A stretch of 64,000 nucleotides of DNA from an uncultured Porphyromonadaceae bacterium (GTDB lineage: Bacteria; Bacteroidota; Bacteroidia; Bacteroidales; Muribaculaceae): assembly GCA_947575235.1 (NCBI GenBank), contig CANPMT010000003.1, positions 25,079 through 89,078 on the forward strand. The letters are read 5' to 3'. The notes under the pieces were generated by a model. It did not search any database. It worked only from the letters and a program-made list of their open reading frames with translations, and was not told the origin of the DNA. This document shows, piece after piece, positions 57,982-64,000 of the stretch. The translations under genes were made by a program, and so were the position numbers. Position 1 is the first letter of the stretch; each line of letters starts with the position of its first letter.

Positions 57982-59916
57982 ATGAAGAACAAGATCCTTC
58001 TTGGAGCGGGACTTTCAGCCTGTGCGTTGGCCTGGGCGGCAAAAGACCCTGTCATACTGACGGTAAACGGAATAGACGTTCCCAAATCAGAATTTGAATA
58101 CCTGTATCACAAGAACAGCCAGCAGCAGCTTTCTCCGCAGCCATTGAAGGAGTATGTGGAGATGTTCAAGATATACAAGATGAAGGTGGCCGACGCAAAG
58201 GCCGCCGGCATCGACACGACTGCCGGATTCATCAAAGAGATGGCGCAGTACCGCAAGGAACTGGCCTCACCCTATATGAACGATTCCACGTTCTTCACCA
58301 AGCTTGTAGAGGAGGCTGTGGAGCGTGGAAAGGAGGAGGTCGAGACAAGCCACATCATGATGATGAAGACACGCTCCGGAGCCGAGAACCGCAAGCTGCG
58401 CCAGCGTCTTGACAGCATACGCACCGAGATTCTCAACGGTGCCGACTTCGGCGAGATGGCCATGCGATATTCGCAAGACCGTTCAGCGGCCACCAATAAA
58501 GGTAATCTTGGCTGGCTTGTGGCCAACCGTTATCCGTATGCCTTCGAGATGGCAGCGTATGCCACTCCCGAGGGGACAGTGTCGGAGATTGTGGAGTCGC
58601 CCGCCGGCTATCATATCATAAAGACCGGTAAGCGCCGTCCCGCACAGGGTAAGGTGCAGGCTTCGCACATCATGAAGATGGCACGCAAGGGTGCCACTCC
58701 CGAGGAGATGGCCCGTGCCAAGGAGCAGATCGACAGTATCTATGCCATCGTGAAGGCCGACCCCTCGAAGTTTGCCGAGATCGCCAAGGCAGATTCAGAC
58801 GACAAGGGCAGCGCCGTGAACGGCGGGCAGCTTCCGTGGTTCGGGCCCGGCGAGATGGTGCCTGAATTCGAGGCAGCTGCCTTCGCCCTGGAGGATGGCC
58901 AGGTGTCGGAGCCGGTGCAGAGCATGGATGGCTGGCATATAATCCTCAAGACCGGAAAGCGCGGAGCGCCCGGATTCGAGGAGGTGAAGGCCGACCTTCA
59001 GCGCAGGGTTGCCTCTCCGCAGGATGGCCGCATGCCCCTTATCCGCAAGGACCAGAGCGCGCGTCTTGCTGCAAAACATAAGGCCCGCATGGAGAATGCC
59101 GCCTTGGAGGGGATGAAGAGATACGTGCGTGAGCATAACGGTCTTGACTCGACTTTTGTGGCCGCATACTCTGTGGCACCCCTCGCCAACACCACCATAG
59201 CGGTGATCGACGGCAAGAAACTCCCCGCCTCAAAATATGTGACAATGCTCGGAAAAACCTCGATAGCCGATGCTGAGGATGCAGTGGATGCAATCGAGAA
59301 CTCGACCGATGTGTGGTTTTACAACCAGCTCACAGAGGCTGAGGAGGACTGGCTCTACGCCAATAATGCCGACTACCGCAATCTTCTCAACGAATACCGC
59401 GACGGCAGCCTTCTTTATGAGATAAGCGTGCAGAAGGTATGGGATAAGGCCGCAAAAGATAAGGAGGGTCTTGAAAAATATTTCAACGACCATCGTTCGG
59501 AATATGCCTGGACCTCGCCCCGTGTGAAGGGTATCCTGGTGCAGGCCGCCAATGATTCAGTGGCAGGTGTGGTGAAGAGCCGCATGGACGCTCTTCCCGC
59601 CGACTCCGTAATGCCCCAGATCCGCAAGGAATTCAAAGGTAAGGTGCAGTTGGAGAGAGTATTGGTGGAGAAAGGTGCCAATCCGATGGTCGACAATCTG
59701 ATGTTTGACGGTCCGGCCGTAAAACCCAACTCACCGGCTTTCACCACCTATTTTCTGTTTGAGCCCCGTGTGCTCACAGCCCCTGAGGAGGTGGGTGATG
59801 TCCGCGGCCAGGTTACGAGCGACTATCAGAATGAACTTGAGGCCGGCTGGATTCAGGAGATGAAATCCAGATATCCGGTGAAGGTAAATGAGAAAGAACT
59901 TAAAAAAGTGAAATAA
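57982..59916 (+). CDS. Parvulin-type peptidylprolyl isomerase (two rotamase domains)
   Basis: SHIMMMKTRSG..DFGEMAMRYSQDRSAATNKGNLGWLVANRYPYAFEMAAYATPEGTVSEIVESPAGYHIIKTGKRR, repeated again as SHIMKMARKG...GWHIILKTGKR. Confidence 0.93.
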   Translation: MKNKILLGAGLSACALAWAAKDPVILTVNGIDVPKSEFEYLYHKNSQQQLSPQPLKEYVEMFKIYKMKVADAKAAGIDTTAGFIKEMAQYRKELASPYMNDSTFFTKLVEEAVERGKEEVETSHIMMMKTRSGAENRKLRQRLDSIRTEILNGADFGEMAMRYSQDRSAATNKGNLGWLVANRYPYAFEMAAYATPEGTVSEIVESPAGYHIIKTGKRRPAQGKVQASHIMKMARKGATPEEMARAKEQIDSIYAIVKADPSKFAEIAKADSDDKGSAVNGGQLPWFGPGEMVPEFEAAAFALEDGQVSEPVQSMDGWHIILKTGKRGAPGFEEVKADLQRRVASPQDGRMPLIRKDQSARLAAKHKARMENAALEGMKRYVREHNGLDSTFVAAYSVAPLANTTIAVIDGKKLPASKYVTMLGKTSIADAEDAVDAIENSTDVWFYNQLTEAEEDWLYANNADYRNLLNEYRDGSLLYEISVQKVWDKAAKDKEGLEKYFNDHRSEYAWTSPRVKGILVQAANDSVAGVVKSRMDALPADSVMPQIRKEFKGKVQLERVLVEKGANPMVDNLMFDGPAVKPNSPAFTTYFLFEPRVLTAPEEVGDVRGQVTSDYQNELEAGWIQEMKSRYPVKVNEKELKKVK

Positions 59917-60006
59917 TTTCAGCGAATGAAGCTCCCTCTTCACCTGAAAGAGACAATAGAGCGCGGTGACAGGCATAAAATCCGGTCATCGCGCTTCCCC
60001 ACGCCT

Positions 60007-60921
60007 ATGAAGGTGATGGCTCTGGCAGCCTTCACGCTTCTCGCGGCCGGTTGCCACAAGGCTCCGCCACCCGACGACAGAGATATACTCATAAGTGTGG
60101 GCGACTCTGTGCTGACCCTCAGCGACGTGGTGTCGAGGATACCGGTGGGGCTTGAGAGCGCCGACAGCGCCGCACTCTTCCATAAGATTGTCGACAAATG
60201 GGTGGAGGGGATGGTGTTGTCGCAACTCGCAGAGGAGAAACTTCCGCAGCTTCCCGAGATAGAACGGAAAGTGGCCGACTACCGCAACCGGCTCATAACC
60301 ACAGAATATCTGAAGAGGATGCGCGAGGGGAAGGAGGTGAAGGTGAGTCCCGACAGCATACGCTCCTTCTACGAGGCGCACCGGAGTGAATTTGTGGCGG
60401 AGACCCCCCTGGTGAAGGGGATCTACATAAAGGTTCCGGCCAATTCCACCGGACTCGACGATATCCGGAGATGTGTGTTCACTGCCGATGACGCCAGCAT
60501 CGACGAACTTGAACGCAACTGGATAGGAGAGGCCCTCCAGTATGAGTTTTTCGTCAACACATGGATCGACTGGGAGACGATAGCCGACCAGATACCCTAC
60601 CGGTTTTACGATCCGGATGCTTTCCTGAACGCCAATAATAATTTCGAGACCACCGGCAACGGGTCGGTATATCTGCTGCCCGTGTCGGAATTTCTCCCCA
60701 CCGGCAGCGAACAGCCCTACGACTTCGCGGCTCCGCGCATAGGCTCCATGATGGAGCAGGCCAAGATGGCCTCATATGAGGAATCGCTTGTGAAGTCGCT
60801 CATAAAGGAGGCCATCGGCGACCATCGGCTTGTGGCTGTAGGATACGACCCGGTTACCCACCGGATGATGGAACAGAAGAATGATAAAAAGAAATTGAAC
60901 CAGAAAGATGAAAAAGAGTAA
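60007..60921 (+). CDS. Lipoprotein of the PPIase/SurA-N type without an obvious parvulin domain
   Basis: Lipobox FTLLAAGCHK; sits between two PPIases. The track ORF begins at 59926; the signal-peptide start is at 60007 (MKVMALAAFTLLAAGC). Confidence 0.75.
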   Translation: MKVMALAAFTLLAAGCHKAPPPDDRDILISVGDSVLTLSDVVSRIPVGLESADSAALFHKIVDKWVEGMVLSQLAEEKLPQLPEIERKVADYRNRLITTEYLKRMREGKEVKVSPDSIRSFYEAHRSEFVAETPLVKGIYIKVPANSTGLDDIRRCVFTADDASIDELERNWIGEALQYEFFVNTWIDWETIADQIPYRFYDPDAFLNANNNFETTGNGSVYLLPVSEFLPTGSEQPYDFAAPRIGSMMEQAKMASYEESLVKSLIKEAIGDHRLVAVGYDPVTHRMMEQKNDKKKLNQKDEKE

Positions 60922-62275
60922 GATATTGATTCCTGTGATGGCCGCGGCCTCTCTGACAGGTATATATTCATTTGCCCAGCCCGCCCGCAATGTAGTGGAT
61001 GAAGTGGCATGGGTGGTGGGCGACGAGGCCATTTTCCGCTCAGACGTCGAGGAGATGTATCAGCAACTCCGTTCGGAGGGTGAGGTGATAGCCGGCGACC
61101 CCTACTGTGTGCTCCCCGAGAGAATCGCTGTGGAGAAGCTTTACCTGCATCAGGCCAAGATTGACACAATCGAGGCCCCTGAGAGCACGGTGCATGCCAA
61201 TGTCGACCAGCGAATCAACTTCTTCATCGCCAACCTCGGTTCAAAGGAGAAGGTGGAGGAGTATTTCCGTAAGTCGATTCCGCAGCTGCGCGAGCAGTTC
61301 CTCGACCTTGTGCGTAACCAGTATATCGTGCAGCAGGTGCAGCGTGAGATCACCAAGGATGTCAAGGCCACACCCAAGGAGGTGAGACGCTACTTCGACT
61401 CACTCCCCGCCGACAGCATACCCTACGTGCCGATGCAGGTTGAGACCCAGATCATCACCCTGAATCCCAACATCCCGCGTCAGGAGATCGAGGATGTAAA
61501 GGCCCGTCTGCGCGACTATGCCGACCGTATCAACCGGGGCGACGCATCATTCTCGACACTGGCAATCGCCTACAGCGAGGATGGAAGCAACATGCAGGGT
61601 GGCGAGCTCGGATTCCACGGACGTGCCGACTTTGTGCCGGAATTCTCGAATGTGGCGTTCAACCTCAGCGACCCCAAGAAGGTGTCGCGTATTGTGGAGA
61701 CAGAATACGGCTACCACATCATCCAGCTTATCGAGAAACGTGGCGACCAGGTGAACGTGCGTCACATCCTGTTGCGTCCGAAAGTGAGCACACAGGATCT
61801 CATAGATGCCACCACACGTCTTGACTCAATCCGCAAGGAGATTGTGGGTGGAGCCTTCCCCTTCGACGAGGCCGCCCGCTACATCTCGCAGGATAAGGAC
61901 ACCCGCAACAACAAGGGTATTATGATGAACCAGAACACCGGAAGCAGCCGTTTCGAGATGCAGGAGCTCCCCCCCGAGATAGCGCAGCGTGTCGAGAAGA
62001 TGAACCCCGGTGATATCAGCGAGGCCTTCATAATGAAAGATGCGGCGAAGAACAAGGATGTAGTGGCCATAGTGCGACTCACCAACCGTGTGCCCGGCCA
62101 CCGCGCCAATCTCTCTGACGACTTCAACATGATCAAAGAGATGTATGAGACCCACCAGCGCCAGGAGATACTCAAGGAGTGGCTGGAGAAGAAGATAAAA
62201 GATACGTATGTCAGGATCGAGGATGGCTGGAGCGGCTGCGACTTCCGCTACAACGGCTGGATAAAGGAGAACTGA
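60908..62275 (+). CDS. surA: SurA-like periplasmic peptidylprolyl isomerase
   Basis: VVDEVAWVVGDEAIFRSDVEEMYQQL; FSTLAIAYSEDGSNMQGGELGFHGRADFVPEFSNVAFNLSDPKKVSRIVETEYGYHIIQLIEKRGDQVNVRHILLRP. Confidence 0.9.
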   Translation: MKKSKILIPVMAAASLTGIYSFAQPARNVVDEVAWVVGDEAIFRSDVEEMYQQLRSEGEVIAGDPYCVLPERIAVEKLYLHQAKIDTIEAPESTVHANVDQRINFFIANLGSKEKVEEYFRKSIPQLREQFLDLVRNQYIVQQVQREITKDVKATPKEVRRYFDSLPADSIPYVPMQVETQIITLNPNIPRQEIEDVKARLRDYADRINRGDASFSTLAIAYSEDGSNMQGGELGFHGRADFVPEFSNVAFNLSDPKKVSRIVETEYGYHIIQLIEKRGDQVNVRHILLRPKVSTQDLIDATTRLDSIRKEIVGGAFPFDEAARYISQDKDTRNNKGIMMNQNTGSSRFEMQELPPEIAQRVEKMNPGDISEAFIMKDAAKNKDVVAIVRLTNRVPGHRANLSDDFNMIKEMYETHQRQEILKEWLEKKIKDTYVRIEDGWSGCDFRYNGWIKEN

Positions 62276-62312
62276 TCATACTTGAAAGAATTAACAGAGG
62301 AGAAGCTGACTG

Positions 62313-64000
62313 ATGAGGATAAGTCTTCTTGACCGGAAAACAAGAGTGGCCGCCGCCGTGGGAATGGTGGCGGCAGGTTTTGTCGTGAACATAGGGATGC
62401 AGGCTTATGCCCGCCAGGCGGCTGCCCGGGAGGTCGACAAGGATGAGACGTACACACGTCCCAAGCCGACGCGCCCGATACAGCCCGAGATACCTTCGGC
62501 CAACCGCTACCGCGACGACAAGGTATTCCTGGAGTATGCCGACAGTCTGTTCCGCGTGGAGACTCGCGACACTGTGGAGCGCCAGATAGTGAAGGGTAAC
62601 GTCAAGTTCCGCCAGGCGGGTATGTGGATGTTCTGCGACTCGGCCTATTATTACCCCAACCTTAACTCGCTCGATGCCTTCGGCAACGTAAGGATGGAGC
62701 AGGGTGACACACTCTTCGTGTATGCCGACAAACTCTATTACGAGGGTAATGAGCGCATGGCCCGGCTCAAGAACGGACCCTCATGCCAGAAGGTGCGTCT
62801 TGTGAACAAGGATGTGACTCTCACCACCGACAGCCTTGACTACAGCATAGCCATGGAGTTGGGTTGGTATGAGCAATGGGGCATCATCGACGACAAGGTG
62901 AATAATCTCACCTCGCTCTACGGCGAATATTCACCCGGCACGAAGAACGCCGAGTTCTATCATGATGTGGTGCTTGTAAACAACAAGGATGGTTTCACAC
63001 TCCTCACCGACACCCTCCATTACAACACCGCCACCCATATAGCGCGTATCGAGAGCCAGACCGAGATACAGGGAGCGAATGACACAATCCTCACAACCCG
63101 GGGAATCTACAACACGGAGGCCGGCAATGCCGAGTTGCTGAGCCGCTCGATGATAATTCACCGCGACTCCAACAACAATGTCACGACTCTCGAGGGGGAT
63201 TCGATTATCTACGATAACGCCACCCGTATCAGCCGTGCATATATGTTCCGCGACCCTAACCGTCACCCGATGCCGATGGTGCTTACCGACACCACCCACA
63301 AGACGACGCTTATCGGCGGATTCGGCATATACAACGACTCCACACGCGAGGCAATGGCCTGCGAGTATCCCCTCCTTATGGAATATTCGCAGAGCGACAC
63401 CCTCTTCCTGCGTGCCGACACAATACGCACCTATATCATAACGGAGATGGTGGCCGCACGGCATAAATGGACCCTCTCCGGATTTCCGGAATTCAACGGC
63501 GATATCACTGTGAAGGATGATGACGGACTCCTTTGGATTTCAGAGAGATTCTTCAAGGTGATAGCACCCCTTGTGGAGGCACCCGTGAGATGGCTCGCGG
63601 CTGCCATGCCGAAAACCACACCGCCTCCCTCGCCCGCTCCCGCAGTGCCACAGCCCCTCAATCCGCAGCTTGAGCTGAAAGCCGGAATAGCAGAGGAGAG
63701 AGGAGACTCACTTGCAGACGCCGCCATGGATGAGGTGATACATGGCTTGCCTGCTGACACAGTGGCCTCCGAACCGGCGGATTCGGTGCCCGGGATGCCT
63801 GTGGATTCAGTGCCGATGGTGCCGAAAGAATTCCATGTGGCTCTGGCCTACCATAGAGGCCGGTTCTTCAAGCAGGATATACAGGGTGTCGCCGACTCGT
63901 TGGTGTTTGTTGAGCGCGACTCCATGATGTATATGTTCCGCAAGCCAATAGTCTGGACCGGGGAACGTCAGGTGACAGGTAACCGTATAGACGTGCATTT
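62313..64000 (+). CDS. OstA-like protein (LptA/LptD-N-like OstA repeats), truncated by window end
   Basis: Forward translation from ATG 62313: MRISLLDRKTRVAAAVGMVAAGFVVNIGMQAYAR...RQIVKGNVKFRQAGMWMFCDSAYYYPNLNSLDAFGNVRMEQGDTLFVYADKLYYEGNERMARL. Open at the window end, so absent from the track. Confidence 0.85.
   Translation, partial: MRISLLDRKTRVAAAVGMVAAGFVVNIGMQAYARQAAAREVDKDETYTRPKPTRPIQPEIPSANRYRDDKVFLEYADSLFRVETRDTVERQIVKGNVKFRQAGMWMFCDSAYYYPNLNSLDAFGNVRMEQGDTLFVYADKLYYEGNERMARLKNGPSCQKVRLVNKDVTLTTDSLDYSIAMELGWYEQWGIIDDKVNNLTSLYGEYSPGTKNAEFYHDVVLVNNKDGFTLLTDTLHYNTATHIARIESQTEIQGANDTILTTRGIYNTEAGNAELLSRSMIIHRDSNNNVTTLEGDSIIYDNATRISRAYMFRDPNRHPMPMVLTDTTHKTTLIGGFGIYNDSTREAMACEYPLLMEYSQSDTLFLRADTIRTYIITEMVAARHKWTLSGFPEFNGDITVKDDDGLLWISERFFKVIAPLVEAPVRWLAAAMPKTTPPPSPAPAVPQPLNPQLELKAGIAEERGDSLADAAMDEVIHGLPADTVASEPADSVPGMPVDSVPMVPKEFHVALAYHRGRFFKQDIQGVADSLVFVERDSMMYMFRKPIVWTGERQVTGNRIDVH

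Noticed and set aside
1-64000. rRNA, tRNA, prophage or insertion sequence
   Set aside because: No cloverleaf, rRNA segment, transposase or phage structural motif was recognised in reading the window or ORF track. A tRNAscan/ISfinder search would be needed to confirm absence.

Overview
This 64 kb window is a chromosomal segment from a Bacteroidales-like genome. Support for that includes TTTG-N19/20-TAnnTTTG promoters, a type B L31, a T9SS-style C-terminus, an OstA/PPIase cluster and Ddh. Most of it is conserved housekeeping sequence: rho (N-terminal part), reverse rubrerythrin, tilS, a TolC/MacA/MacB efflux operon with a LytS/LytTR two-component pair, ruvX, GH43, rpmE2, cobQ-cobD-cbiB, ddh, ettA, def, PBP1A, a M16 peptidase, pgm, yicC-gmk-nadD-DUF5063-M18, tig-clpP-clpX-recQ, and three PPIase-family proteins followed by an OstA-like protein. 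Two defence-type islands interrupt it. The first is an RloA/RloB-like ATPase/TOPRIM pair (12.1-13.9 kb). The second is a type I restriction-modification operon (26.4-34.6 kb) with a DUF1016/YhcG-type PDDEXK nuclease between hsdM and hsdS. The most unusual signals are: (i) perfect odd-length palindromes inside coding sequence of the RM operon, notably four in-frame palindrome-type units spaced 36/33/39 nt that encode an N-terminal repeat extension of HsdS, and a related one in the DUF1016 gene; (ii) a single in-frame TGA replacing an expected Trp codon in hsdM; (iii) short upstream ORFs in structured leaders of rho (MIPASHPHGELMGQYE*) and of the hemerythrin/LuxR-regulator operon (MASVCRIHNEDS*); and (iv) a hairpin leader upstream of rpmE2. 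No CRISPR array, rRNA or tRNA was recognised. All functional names come from reading protein motifs by eye; no database search was run.
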